A model generated the notes under the pieces. That model saw nothing but the letters and a program-made list of their open reading frames with translations, searched no databases and was not told the origin of the DNA. Below, piece by piece: positions 16,199 to 24,021 of a stretch of 33,585 bases of DNA. Position 1 is the stretch's first letter, and every line of letters begins with the position of its first letter. Both the position numbers and the translations under genes were made by a program. Source of the stretch: Erythrobacteraceae bacterium (GTDB lineage Bacteria > Pseudomonadota > Alphaproteobacteria > Sphingomonadales > Sphingomonadaceae); assembly GCA_027487015.1 (NCBI GenBank), contig JAIYEK010000129.1, positions 1 to 33,585 on the forward strand. Direction: 5' to 3'.

Positions 16199-17020
16199 TT
16201 AGCGGCGGGAGTAGTCCTCGGTGTTGAGGTAGGCCCGCAGGCCCTCGGGCGTAGCGTTGCGGACCGGATCGTCCTCGGGCGTCACCGCTCCGCGCCATGC
16301 GGTGATGCGCAGCGAGGTCGAGGAATATGCGGGGCGCGGGTCGAGTACGTGGGGGCAGTTGGCGATCACCACGATCACGTCCATCTCGGCGCGCAGCAGC
16401 ACTTCGCGCGCCCCTTCGAAGGGGCCGACCACCGGCGTGATGTGGCCATCGGCCTCGATCCGCGTGCCCTTGAACAGGTTCACGCAAGGGTGGACGTCGC
16501 GGCGGGTAAGCCCGTGCTTGGCCGCGCCGAGGATCAGCCGGTCGCGCCCGTTGGGGTAGGCGCCGGAGTTGCGGCCCTCGCCGTATTTCCTGAAGTTACC
16601 GGCCGCATTGGAGACGCCGCAGAAGGTGTCATGCGTGCCTGCGCCGTCTTCGATGATGCTGGCGAGCACCCGGCCCATGTCGCTGAGCAGCAGCTTGCCC
16701 GCGCCCAGATAGGCGTTCCACTGGACCTTGACCGTGTCGGCGACATTCAGCCGCTCGGTCGGCATGTCGGCGTTGTAGATGTTGAGGCTGGCGCAGGCGT
16801 CGCCCGCCTTGTCGATCAGCCGCAGCCGCGTGCCGCGCGCGAGGCGGCGCGAGGTGTAGCCCCCGGGCGCGACGGTCTCTTCCCAGACGAGGTCCTGCGC
16901 GGCGACGCCCTCGGGCAGATCGTCCGCCACCGGGGGGAGGATCGGCATGGTCTCGACGATGGTGCCGCCTTGCGCGCGGGCGTGTTCGCGGGCGGCTTTG
17001 GGATCGGCGGTGGCGCTCAT
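16199..17020 (-). CDS. DUF1989 protein, carboxyguanidine deiminase subunit (urea carboxylase-associated)
   Basis: A 273-residue DUF1989 paralogue, most like the first protein of the pair (UAAP1). It shares with its neighbour the segments H130-D131-T132 (THDTFCGVSNAAGN, C134), H177-P-C179 (DVHPCVNLFKG) and AEMDVIVVIANCPH near residue 230. About 45 extra residues at the N-terminus and 30 at the C-terminus distinguish it. The ATG at 17020 has a strong GAAGGAGG site seven bases upstream and overlaps the stop of the ribbon-helix-helix regulator (ATGA). It probably forms a heteromeric deiminase with the downstream paralogue in the guanidine route; this is inferred from published work on the family. 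Confidence 0.88.
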   Translation of the reverse strand: MSATADPKAAREHARAQGGTIVETMPILPPVADDLPEGVAAQDLVWEETVAPGGYTSRRLARGTRLRLIDKAGDACASLNIYNADMPTERLNVADTVKVQWNAYLGAGKLLLSDMGRVLASIIEDGAGTHDTFCGVSNAAGNFRKYGEGRNSGAYPNGRDRLILGAAKHGLTRRDVHPCVNLFKGTRIEADGHITPVVGPFEGAREVLLRAEMDVIVVIANCPHVLDPRPAYSSTSLRITAWRGAVTPEDDPVRNATPEGLRAYLNTEDYSRR

Positions 17021-17508
17021 TCGGCGGCCTCCTTCGCGGGCAGAGCATCCTGTTCGTGGAGCGGCGGGAGCAGCGCGGTGGTGGTGACCAGCTGCAATTG
17101 CTGGACGCCGCGGATCGCCCGCAAGGCGTCGCACAGCTGCTTGAGGCGCACGGCGGGGCCCTGCACCAGCAGCACCTCGAGCGACTGGTCTTCCTCGAGG
17201 AACACGTGCTGCGAGGAGATCACCTCCTTGAGGTAATCGACCTGCGTTTCTGCGAGCTGCTGGCGCACCCGCCCCGCGCCGCCCGCATAGACGATGGTGA
17301 TGGTGCCCGCGAGCGTCTCGTCCGGGCGGGTCAGTGCCTCGTGCTCGGCGAGCGCATGGCGGATCAGCTCGGCGATCAGCTGCGAGCGCGACGGCAGGCC
17401 GCGTTCTTCGACCATCATGTCGAGCTGGCGGAACAGCTCGGCCGGCAGGCTCATGCTGAGGCGCGCCAAGCGAGCGGGTTCAGGCCGGGAGGGTTCGGGG
17501 GAGCTCAT
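17017..17508 (-). CDS. NikR-like ribbon-helix-helix regulator with degenerate nickel site
   Basis: A 163-residue regulator with an N-terminal ribbon-helix-helix DNA-binding domain (about 14-58; RLSMSLPAELFRQLDMMVEE, then a serine-rich turn RSQLIAELIRHAL) and a C-terminal ACT-like ligand domain (about 68-143). Aligned with E. coli NikR, the strand HVFLEEDQSLEV (101-112) matches HVHINHDDCLEI without gaps: the first histidine is kept (H101), the second is phenylalanine (F103) and the cysteine is serine (S109). The ten-residue histidine-rich loop of NikR before it is missing. So it probably does not sense nickel. No clear ribosome site precedes the ATG at 17508. A 6-16-6 inverted repeat of the NikR kind lies 16 bases upstream, which suggests autoregulation. 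Confidence 0.85.
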   Translation of the reverse strand: MSSPEPSRPEPARLARLSMSLPAELFRQLDMMVEERGLPSRSQLIAELIRHALAEHEALTRPDETLAGTITIVYAGGAGRVRQQLAETQVDYLKEVISSQHVFLEEDQSLEVLLVQGPAVRLKQLCDALRAIRGVQQLQLVTTTALLPPLHEQDALPAKEAAE

Positions 17509-17520
17509 GCGGAAACCATT

Positions 17521-18297
17521 TCAGGTATTAACTTTCGTGTCAATCGTAATACCGGGCTCTGGCGCGGGTACTTCCCCCGCCTGCTTGCGGGTCAGTTCGA
17601 GGTCGTAGACCACCCCTGCCCCGTAGCGCTGCGGCGCGTGCGGATCGTGGCGGCGTTTGTCGAGCGTGAGCACCCGCGTGCCGAGCCCGAAGGCTTCTTT
17701 GATGTCGTGGGTGACCATGATGATGGTGAGACCGTGTGCATGCCACAGCCGGGTGATGAGGCCGTGCATATCGCCCCGGATGCCGGGATCGAGCGCGCCG
17801 AAGGGCTCGTCGAGCAGCAGGATGCGCGGCCGCTTGATCAGCGCCTGAGCGATGGCGAGGCGCTGCTGCATCCCGCCCGACATCTGCGCGGGGTAGAGGT
17901 TACGGCTGTCGGCCAGCCCGACCTGCTCGAGCATCGCCTCGGCCTCGGCAATCGCGGCGCGCCGGGTGCCTCCGAACAGCCGCGCGGTCAGCGGCGAGGC
18001 GGCGAATTCGAGCCCCAGCAGGGTGTTCCCCAGCACGGTCAGATGCGGGAACACCGAATAGCGCTGGAACACCACGCCGCGGTCGGGACCGCATTCGCGC
18101 GGCAGCGGCTCGCCGTCGAGGGTGATGGTGCCCCGCGTCGGCTGCTCCTGCCCGAGGATGACGCGAAGCAAGCTGCTCTTGCCCGCCCCCGAGGGGCCGA
18201 TGATCGAGACGAAGCTCTTCTCGACAATGTCGAGCGAGATGCGTTCGAGCACGACCTTCTCGCCATATTCGACCCACAGGTTCTTGAGGACCAGCAT
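17521..18297 (-). CDS. ABC transporter ATP-binding protein (NitT/TauT type)
   Basis: A 258-residue ATPase subunit of an uptake ABC transporter. Walker A is GPSGAGKSS at 34-42, the signature is SGGMQQR from 140, Walker B is ILLLDEPFGALD at 159-170 and the switch histidine is H197 (VTHD). The C-terminal extension after residue 215 (GAGVVYDLELTRK) resembles the form found in transporters next to urea-carboxylase-type operons. The gene starts three bases after the permease stop. Its last codons overlap operator A. Together with the permease and the lipoprotein it should import the compound degraded by the downstream enzymes, most likely guanidine or urea; the cargo is inferred from context. Confidence 0.92.
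   Translation of the reverse strand: MLVLKNLWVEYGEKVVLERISLDIVEKSFVSIIGPSGAGKSSLLRVILGQEQPTRGTITLDGEPLPRECGPDRGVVFQRYSVFPHLTVLGNTLLGLEFAASPLTARLFGGTRRAAIAEAEAMLEQVGLADSRNLYPAQMSGGMQQRLAIAQALIKRPRILLLDEPFGALDPGIRGDMHGLITRLWHAHGLTIIMVTHDIKEAFGLGTRVLTLDKRRHDPHAPQRYGAGVVYDLELTRKQAGEVPAPEPGITIDTKVNT
17524..17553. promoter_or_regulatory. Candidate operator A for the NikR-like regulator
   Basis: GTATTA (17525-17530) and TAATAC (17547-17552) form an inverted repeat with a 16-base spacer, extended by one more pair to GGTATTA/TAATACC. The 6-16-6 layout equals that of E. coli NikR sites (GTATGA-N16-TCATAC). Read on the minus strand it contains ATTACGATTGA, which also occurs in site B at 20274-20284. 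It overlaps the last codons of the ABC ATPase gene and ends just upstream of the regulator gene. Confidence 0.6.
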
Positions 18298-18300
18298 GGC

Positions 18301-19116
18301 TCAGCGCGACCCCATGTGTGCCCAGCCGAACAGGCGGCGGCTGCCGTGCGAGAGCGCGAGGTCCATCAGCACCGCGAGCAATGCGATCCAGGCGACGTAG
18401 GGGATGATGACGTCCATCGCGAGGTAGCGGCGCACAAGGAAGATGCGGTAGCCGAGGCCCACATCCGCCGCGATCGCTTCGGCCGAGATCAGGAACACCC
18501 ATGCGGGGCCGAGCGAGAGGCGCAGGGCCTCGAACAGCCGGGGCAGCGCCTGGGGGAGCGCGACGCGAAGGATCACGCCCCACGAATTGGCGCCCAAAGT
18601 CAGCGCCTTGACCACCTGCTCGCGCGGGAGCGCGCCGATATGGCCGGCGACATCGCGGATCATGAAAGGGGCAACGCCGATGACGATCAGCGCCACTTTT
18701 GCCGTCTCGCCGAGGCCGAAGACGATGAACAGGATCGGCAGCAGCGCGATCGGCGGGATCACCGCGATGGCGGTCACCAACGCCCCTAAGGTCGCGCGAA
18801 CAGGCGGCAATGACCCGATGACGAGGCCGACACAAAGTGCCGACAAGGTGGCGATGCCCAGCCCCATGCCGAGCCGCCACAGGCTGGCGAGCGTGTCGGC
18901 CCAGAACAGGTATTGGCCCGAGAGCTGGTCGGGTTCGAACAGCAGCCCGGCCATCGCTGCCGCCATCGCTCCGGGCAGCGGCAGGATCTTGTCGGCGGGG
19001 TTGTCCGCATGGCGCGCGGCGGCGGCGATGACATAGCCCAGCGCCAGCACCAGCAGCGGGGCTGCACCTAGCAGGAGCGCGCCCCGCCGCCCCGGATTGG
19101 CCGTCACCCAGCGCAC
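18301..19116 (-). CDS. ABC transporter permease (NitT/TauT type)
   Basis: A 271-residue inner-membrane permease with about six hydrophobic helices starting at residues 12-34. The EAA loop that contacts the ATPase is visible as KALTLGANSWGVILRVALPQ followed by ALPRLFEALRL. The frame is open to an ATG at 19269 deep inside the preceding gene, so I place the start at the GTG at 19116, five bases after the stop of the binding-protein gene; another GTG at 19107 is possible. No strong ribosome site separates these choices. It forms one transporter with the flanking genes. Confidence 0.85.
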   Translation of the reverse strand: MRWVTANPGRRGALLLGAAPLLVLALGYVIAAAARHADNPADKILPLPGAMAAAMAGLLFEPDQLSGQYLFWADTLASLWRLGMGLGIATLSALCVGLVIGSLPPVRATLGALVTAIAVIPPIALLPILFIVFGLGETAKVALIVIGVAPFMIRDVAGHIGALPREQVVKALTLGANSWGVILRVALPQALPRLFEALRLSLGPAWVFLISAEAIAADVGLGYRIFLVRRYLAMDVIIPYVAWIALLAVLMDLALSHGSRRLFGWAHMGSR

Positions 19117-19120
19117 GGGC

Positions 19121-20209
19121 CTAGAGCTTTCCGTCCGCGGCCATCTGCATATAGGTCGGGTCGAACCGCAAGGTGATCCGCGATGTGTCGCCCAGCGTCT
19201 TGCCGCCCGGGAACTCCATCCCCACCGCATCCGCCGATTGCGCGCCCTGCCCGAACAGGCCTTGCGCAAAGCTGAAATCGCGCACGCGGGTCATGGTGGT
19301 GAGGAGGTCGCCCGAGGCCATCGCCGCGACCGCCGCCTTGGGATCGGTGTAGAGGAAGGTGGTCGCCAGCTGCCCCTCGAAGGCCGCCGCATCGGTGCCC
19401 GCGAGCTTCGCCATCGCCGCGCGCGCGGCGGCGCCTTCGGCGTCCTGCTTGGCCATCAGCGCCATGGTCTCGAACCAGATCCCCGCGAGCGCCTTGCCGA
19501 GGTTGGGGTTGGCCTTGAGCGTCGCGGTGTCGACCACCATCAGGTCGAGGATCTCGCCCGGAATATCGGCCGAGGTGAACACCGCCTTGGTCCCCGCGAC
19601 GCCCTTCATCGTGGTGACCTGCGGGTTCCACGCCACCGCCGCGTTGACGTCCGGCGAGGCGAAGGCAGCGGCGATATCGGCGTCCGAGGTGTTGACCGTT
19701 TTCACATCGGTCAGCTTCATGCCGCTCGTCTCGAGCGCACGGGCGAGGAGGTAGTGCGAGACCGACAGCTCGGCCAGATACACCTGCCGGCCCTTGATCC
19801 CTGCGACATTGTCCGCGCCCTTCAGCAGCACCGCGTCATTGCCGTTGGAATAATCGCCGAGGATGATCGCAGAGGTGTCCTTGCCACCCGCCGCCGGGAT
19901 GGTCAGCGCGTCCATGTTGGCGACCGTCACGCCGTCCAGCTTGCCTGCAGTGTACTGGTTCACGCTCTCGATATAGTCGTTCACCTGCACGAACTTGATC
20001 GTGATCCCGTACTTGTCGCCCCACTTCTTCACGATCCCGGCCTGCTCGGCATAGGGCCAGGGCATCCACCCGGCATAGATCGACCAGCCGATGTTGAATT
20101 CGGTCTTGGGGGCAGCGGCCTCTTCCGTCTCGCCCGAACAGGCCGTCACCAGCAGCGCGGCGAAGGCAAGGGCAAGGAAGCGGAGGGCGCGGGAGAGGTG
20201 GTGGAGCAT
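19121..20209 (-). CDS. ABC transporter substrate-binding lipoprotein (NitT/TauT type)
   Basis: A 362-residue periplasmic binding protein anchored by a lipid. The signal peptide ends in the lipobox VTAC with C24. The mature protein begins with a Glu/Ala-rich linker and then FNIGWSIYAGWMPWPYAEQ, a start typical of the binding proteins found with urea-carboxylase clusters. The ATG at 20209 has GGGGA six bases upstream; the longer open frame before it has no lipoprotein signal at its start. It is the first gene of the ten-gene run and so the likely target of the promoter that carries operator B. Ligand is probably guanidine or urea, by context only. Confidence 0.9.
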   Translation of the reverse strand: MLHHLSRALRFLALAFAALLVTACSGETEEAAAPKTEFNIGWSIYAGWMPWPYAEQAGIVKKWGDKYGITIKFVQVNDYIESVNQYTAGKLDGVTVANMDALTIPAAGGKDTSAIILGDYSNGNDAVLLKGADNVAGIKGRQVYLAELSVSHYLLARALETSGMKLTDVKTVNTSDADIAAAFASPDVNAAVAWNPQVTTMKGVAGTKAVFTSADIPGEILDLMVVDTATLKANPNLGKALAGIWFETMALMAKQDAEGAAARAAMAKLAGTDAAAFEGQLATTFLYTDPKAAVAAMASGDLLTTMTRVRDFSFAQGLFGQGAQSADAVGMEFPGGKTLGDTSRITLRFDPTYMQMAADGKL

Positions 20210-20271
20210 GATTCGTCCCCTATGTTGCGCCTGCGAACATCCGCCGCTTCCGCGCGTTTGTCCACCAAGAA

Positions 20272-20299
20272 TTATTACGATTGATTGCAAACGTAATAT
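20272..20299. promoter_or_regulatory. Candidate operator B in the divergent ABC/propeller promoter
   Basis: TATTACG (20273-20279) and CGTAATA (20292-20298) form a perfect 7-bp inverted repeat with a 12-base spacer; counted as half-sites TTATTA and TAATAT the layout is 6-16-6, the same as site A. The 11-mer ATTACGATTGA at 20274-20284 is shared with site A (read on the minus strand there), in the same position relative to the repeat. It lies 63 bases upstream of the binding-protein gene and 91 bases upstream of the propeller gene, so it may control both. Confidence 0.6.
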
Positions 20300-20389
20300 G
20301 GGTGAGATTGGTTCCACGATGGCAGGCATTGCGCTCTCTTGCCGGGCGCGCCCCTCTCCTCCCCTGCCCTCGCACGGAGGCCGAAGCCC

Positions 20390-21358
20390 ATGACCAAACA
20401 CACCGCCGCCCGTCCGCTCGCCGCAATCATCGCTGCGAGCCTTGCTACCAGCGCCTGCGCTGATGAGGGCCCGCCGCCCAATGACGCGGTCGGCCCCGTG
20501 CCCGATCTCGCCGAGAACGCGATGAAGGTGCCCGGCTTTGCCGACTTCATGGCGATCGATGGCGATGCGGTGTGGGTTACCAATGATGGCCGCGTCGAGA
20601 AGTGGACCCCCGCCGGCCTTGCCGCCTCGGCCGCCGTGCCGCGCCCCTGCGGCGCGATGACCGCCGCGGCGGGCTCGCTGTGGGTCGCCAATTGCAAGGA
20701 TGGCGATGTCTACCGCATCAACCTCGCCACCGCCGCGATCGAAGCGAAGATCGCCACCGGCCTCGGCAATCCCAAGGGCGAGACCAATGTGGTCTCGGGC
20801 GCGGGATCGGTGTGGGTGCCGTCCGACCCCGCAGGCAAGGTCGCGCGGATCGACCCGGCGACCAACACGGTGATCGCGACGATCCCGGTGACGGCCGAGA
20901 CCTGGTATCTCGCCTTCGGCTTCGACGCGGTCTGGGCAGTGTCGAGCGAGGGCGCTTCGCTCGAACGGATTGATCCCGCCACCAACACCGTCACCGGCAA
21001 GGTCACGATGGGCAACACGCCCGGCTTCCTTGCGGCAGGCGAAGGCGCGGTGTGGGTGCAGGAACAGGGTGACGGGACGGTCGCCAAGGTCGATCCGGCG
21101 AGCCTCACCATCAAAGGCCGCACCAAGATCGGAGCCAAGCTGAAGTGGGGCGATATCGACACCGGCGCGGGCGCGGTGTGGCTGCGCACCACCGAACAGC
21201 AAACGATGGTGGTGATCGACGCCGAGAGCCTCAAGATCCGCGCCCGCATGGGGCCGAGCGTCGGCAGCGGCGCGCTGCGCTGGACGCCGAAGGGCGTGTG
21301 GACCTCGGCGCATGACAACCAGACGCTGTCATGGTGGTCCAAGCCCGCGGCCAAATGA
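20390..21358 (+). CDS. Exported YncE/SMP-30-like beta-propeller protein
   Basis: A 322-residue exported protein. The N-terminus has a signal sequence ending near ATSAC, which could be a weak lipobox. Repeats of the kind AVWVTNDGRVEKW, SLWVANCKDGDVYRI, SVWVPSDPAGKVARIDPATNTV and AVWAVSSEGASLERIDPATNTV recur about every 42-45 residues, each giving one blade, so six or seven blades fit the length. The ATG at 20390 has GGAGG nine bases upstream. It diverges from the ABC operon and shares the region with operator B. Such propellers bind ligands or cofactors, but no catalytic motif is visible and the role is unknown; a link to the transported compound is only suggested by position. Confidence 0.82.
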   Translation: MTKHTAARPLAAIIAASLATSACADEGPPPNDAVGPVPDLAENAMKVPGFADFMAIDGDAVWVTNDGRVEKWTPAGLAASAAVPRPCGAMTAAAGSLWVANCKDGDVYRINLATAAIEAKIATGLGNPKGETNVVSGAGSVWVPSDPAGKVARIDPATNTVIATIPVTAETWYLAFGFDAVWAVSSEGASLERIDPATNTVTGKVTMGNTPGFLAAGEGAVWVQEQGDGTVAKVDPASLTIKGRTKIGAKLKWGDIDTGAGAVWLRTTEQQTMVVIDAESLKIRARMGPSVGSGALRWTPKGVWTSAHDNQTLSWWSKPAAK

Positions 21359-21367
21359 GCCAATGAA

Positions 21368-21405
21368 AAAGCGCGCGGGGCGGGTCGCAGAACCCCGCGC
21401 GCTTT
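21368..21405. terminator. Strong bidirectional terminator
   Basis: AAAGCGCGCGGGG (21368-21380) pairs perfectly with CCCCGCGCGCTTT (21393-21405) across a 12-base loop, giving a 13-bp stem with A-rich and T-rich flanks. It sits between the convergent propeller gene and TonB-dependent receptor gene and can serve both. Confidence 0.85.
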
Positions 21406-21448
21406 CCCTTCTTCTGCCTTCACGTCTCCCTTGAGGGAGGCCCGAAGG

Positions 21449-23986
21449 TCAGAACTTGTAACCCAGCTCCACCCCGAAGCGCTGGCGCCCGCCGGGCGAG
21501 ATGAACGAGCCGCCGAATTCGACCGCGGTGATGACCTCGTTCAGGTACTTCTCGTTGAACAGGTTCTCGGCATAGGCGGTAATCGACCAGGTCGGCCCTT
21601 CCACGCCCACGCGCAGGTCCATCACCCCGAAGGTGTCACGCCGCGAGATCGAGTAGTCGGCATTGCCCACCACCGCCGGCAGCGCCAGCGCCGAGCCCGG
21701 CAGGAGCCCGCTGAACAGCGTCGGGTTAGTATCGTCCTGCAGCGTGTGGAACCACGTCGGCCCGGTGATGCGATAATCGGCGCGGGTGACGAAATCGATG
21801 CTGTCGGTGACCGGCAGATCGATCTGGGTGCCGAGGTTGATCGTGTAATCGGCGGTGTAGGGCGACTTGTTGCCGACGGTGACCGGACGCGAGGCATTGG
21901 CCTTGATCTCGCTTTCGGTGACGTTGGCCGAGCCATAGACCGTCCAGCCCTTGACCGGCTCGACCGTCAGGTTGACCTCGCCCCCGTAGACCTCGACCTC
22001 GTCAATGTTCGAGACCACGCGCAGCAGGCCAAAGCCGCCCACGAAGAACTCGAAGAACTGCATGTCATCGATCTTGGTGTAGTAGCCCGCAAGGTCGAAG
22101 GTCACGAGGCCGTCAAGCGCCTTGCCCTTGATCCCGGCTTCGAAGGCGCTCGAGGTTTCCTTGCGGTACTGGTCGTTGATCCGCACATTGGTGCCGATGA
22201 ACTGGTTGAAGGCCGAATTGACGATCGCGGCCGAGCCCTGGTTGTTGAAGCCCCCCGATTTGAAGCCGATGCCCCAGTTGCCGTAAAGGTTGACGTCGTC
22301 GGTCAGCTCATAACGCAGCGAGATCTTGGGCTGGAACTGGCGGAAGGTTTCCGATTTCGGGGCGATCGGCTGGACCACGCCGCCCACGACCGTCTGGCCG
22401 GGGTTGATCGGCCCGCCGGTGAAGGGATCGAACACCGCCGGCACGAGGCTATCAACATTGCGGTCCTCGATGTCATAGCGCCCGGCGACGGTCACGTTGA
22501 GGCGGTCGGTCAGGTCACCCTCGACCGAGGCGAACACGGCGTAGACATCGGTCGTGAAGGCATCGTTGTAGAGCTGGGTGGTGGGGTTGGTGGTGCCCGG
22601 CGCGTTGTAGAGCTGCCGGGTCACCCCTGCCCCGAGATCCGCGCCAAGGCTCACGCCCACCTCGCGGTCGATGTGGAGGTAATAGGCGCCGACCTGCCAG
22701 CCCCACGGCCCGTCGCCGTTGGAGGCAAGGCGGATTTCGCCGCTCACGTCCTTCTGGTCGCGGATCTGGAACTGGGTGCCATCGCAGGTGGTCGGGCTGT
22801 AGGGCCCGAAGGTCGATCCGGTGGCGGGGTTGAAGATGAAGGGGACCGGGCTGGTGCCGATGAAGGTCGGAGGGTTGAGCGGGTAGCCTGCCAGCGCAAG
22901 GGTTGAAGCGGCGCAAGCATTGGCCGCCGCGACCGAGGCCGGGGTCGCGCCCGGGAAGGTGAAGCGCGCAAAGTCGGCCGAGGTGCCGTCGGCGGTCAGC
23001 GATTGCTCGACATTGCTGTAGAGCACCCAAGCGGTGAGCGTCGCGGCCTCGAACTTGTGCTCGACCTTGGCCGAGGCCTCGAAGGTGGTCTGGTCATTGG
23101 TCGGGCGGATGTTGGGATAGAAGCTGAAGGGGTGGTCGTTGACGTCCTCGAAGAAGGCGGGGTTCACGGCCGCGAAGTTGGGCAGGTGGAAGGCCGCGTT
23201 AAAGGCGATCGAGGCGCCCGACAGGTCGGCATAGCGCGCCTTCACGTCAAGCTCGGTATCGGGGCCAAGCTCGGCAACGAAGCGCCCGTCGATGCCCCAC
23301 ACTTCCTGATCGTCGATGGTCGGCGAATTGCCGAGGAACCGGTTGCGGAAGAAGCCGTCGGTGGTCGAGTAATTGCCCGAGACCACCAGCCCCGCGCCAT
23401 CGCCAATCGGGGTCGAGATGTAGCCGTTGGCAAGGTAGGTGTTGTCCTGCGCGCCGCGCACCAGCACCCCGCCCTCGAGCCGGTCGCCGGGCTTCATTGT
23501 CTGGAGCACGATCGCGCCCGCAGCGGCGTTGCGGCCGTAGAGCGCGCCCTGCGGGCCTTTGAGGATTTCGACCTGCCGCAGCGTGCCCTGGTTCTGGTTC
23601 AGCTGCGCGGTGTTGGTCTTGAGGATCCCGTCGACCACCAGCGCAACCGAGCTTTCCGCGTCGCGCGCGCCGTTGATGCCGCGGATGTTGATCTGGGTGT
23701 CGCCCGCCTCCGCAGTGCCGGTGACAATGGTGACGCCGGGCGTCAGCTGGACGAAGTCGTCAGCGCGCTGCACGCCGCTCTTGGCAAGGGTCTCGGCGGT
23801 GAGCACGGTGACCGATGCGGGCACATCGGCGAGCGTTTCCGACTGGCGGCGCGCGGTGACGATGATCGCGCCTTCCTCTTCTTCGGCCGCGGGCGCGGTG
23901 CCGGGGGCATCCTGCGCCATCGCGGGGGCGGAAAGAGCAATGGCGCCAAGAGCCGCGCCAGAGGCAAGAACCATACGGATATTCAT
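21449..23986 (-). CDS. TonB-dependent receptor
   Basis: An 845-residue outer-membrane receptor that imports a ligand with energy from TonB. A signal peptide ends at AMA|QDA (residue 24), a TonB-box-like EEGAIIVTARR follows near 37-47, then the plug domain (about 48-165) with VEILKGPQGALYGRNAAAGAI in its second half, and a beta-barrel that ends in the usual terminal phenylalanine (GVELGYKF). An AGGAGAG site lies seven bases before the ATG. It is the last gene of the minus-strand arm of the GntR-controlled locus, 35 bases downstream of an NTF2-like gene, so it probably imports the substrate of that pathway. It resembles the broad sphingomonad class rather than a siderophore receptor; ligand unknown. 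Confidence 0.93.
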   Translation of the reverse strand: MNIRMVLASGAALGAIALSAPAMAQDAPGTAPAAEEEEGAIIVTARRQSETLADVPASVTVLTAETLAKSGVQRADDFVQLTPGVTIVTGTAEAGDTQINIRGINGARDAESSVALVVDGILKTNTAQLNQNQGTLRQVEILKGPQGALYGRNAAAGAIVLQTMKPGDRLEGGVLVRGAQDNTYLANGYISTPIGDGAGLVVSGNYSTTDGFFRNRFLGNSPTIDDQEVWGIDGRFVAELGPDTELDVKARYADLSGASIAFNAAFHLPNFAAVNPAFFEDVNDHPFSFYPNIRPTNDQTTFEASAKVEHKFEAATLTAWVLYSNVEQSLTADGTSADFARFTFPGATPASVAAANACAASTLALAGYPLNPPTFIGTSPVPFIFNPATGSTFGPYSPTTCDGTQFQIRDQKDVSGEIRLASNGDGPWGWQVGAYYLHIDREVGVSLGADLGAGVTRQLYNAPGTTNPTTQLYNDAFTTDVYAVFASVEGDLTDRLNVTVAGRYDIEDRNVDSLVPAVFDPFTGGPINPGQTVVGGVVQPIAPKSETFRQFQPKISLRYELTDDVNLYGNWGIGFKSGGFNNQGSAAIVNSAFNQFIGTNVRINDQYRKETSSAFEAGIKGKALDGLVTFDLAGYYTKIDDMQFFEFFVGGFGLLRVVSNIDEVEVYGGEVNLTVEPVKGWTVYGSANVTESEIKANASRPVTVGNKSPYTADYTINLGTQIDLPVTDSIDFVTRADYRITGPTWFHTLQDDTNPTLFSGLLPGSALALPAVVGNADYSISRRDTFGVMDLRVGVEGPTWSITAYAENLFNEKYLNEVITAVEFGGSFISPGGRQRFGVELGYKF

Positions 23987-24021
23987 AGAGTGGCTCTCCT
24001 GAGAGGAATCGAGAGGATGGA

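Noticed and set aside
20220-20380. Guanidine-I (ykkC) riboswitch in front of the ABC operon
   Set aside because: Neither strand shows the conserved blocks of that RNA; only the inverted repeat of site B is present. A covariance search would be decisive.
20391-21358. Quinoprotein dehydrogenase reading of the beta-propeller
   Set aside because: The repeats are of the YncE type and lack the tryptophan docking motifs and cofactor residues of PQQ enzymes.
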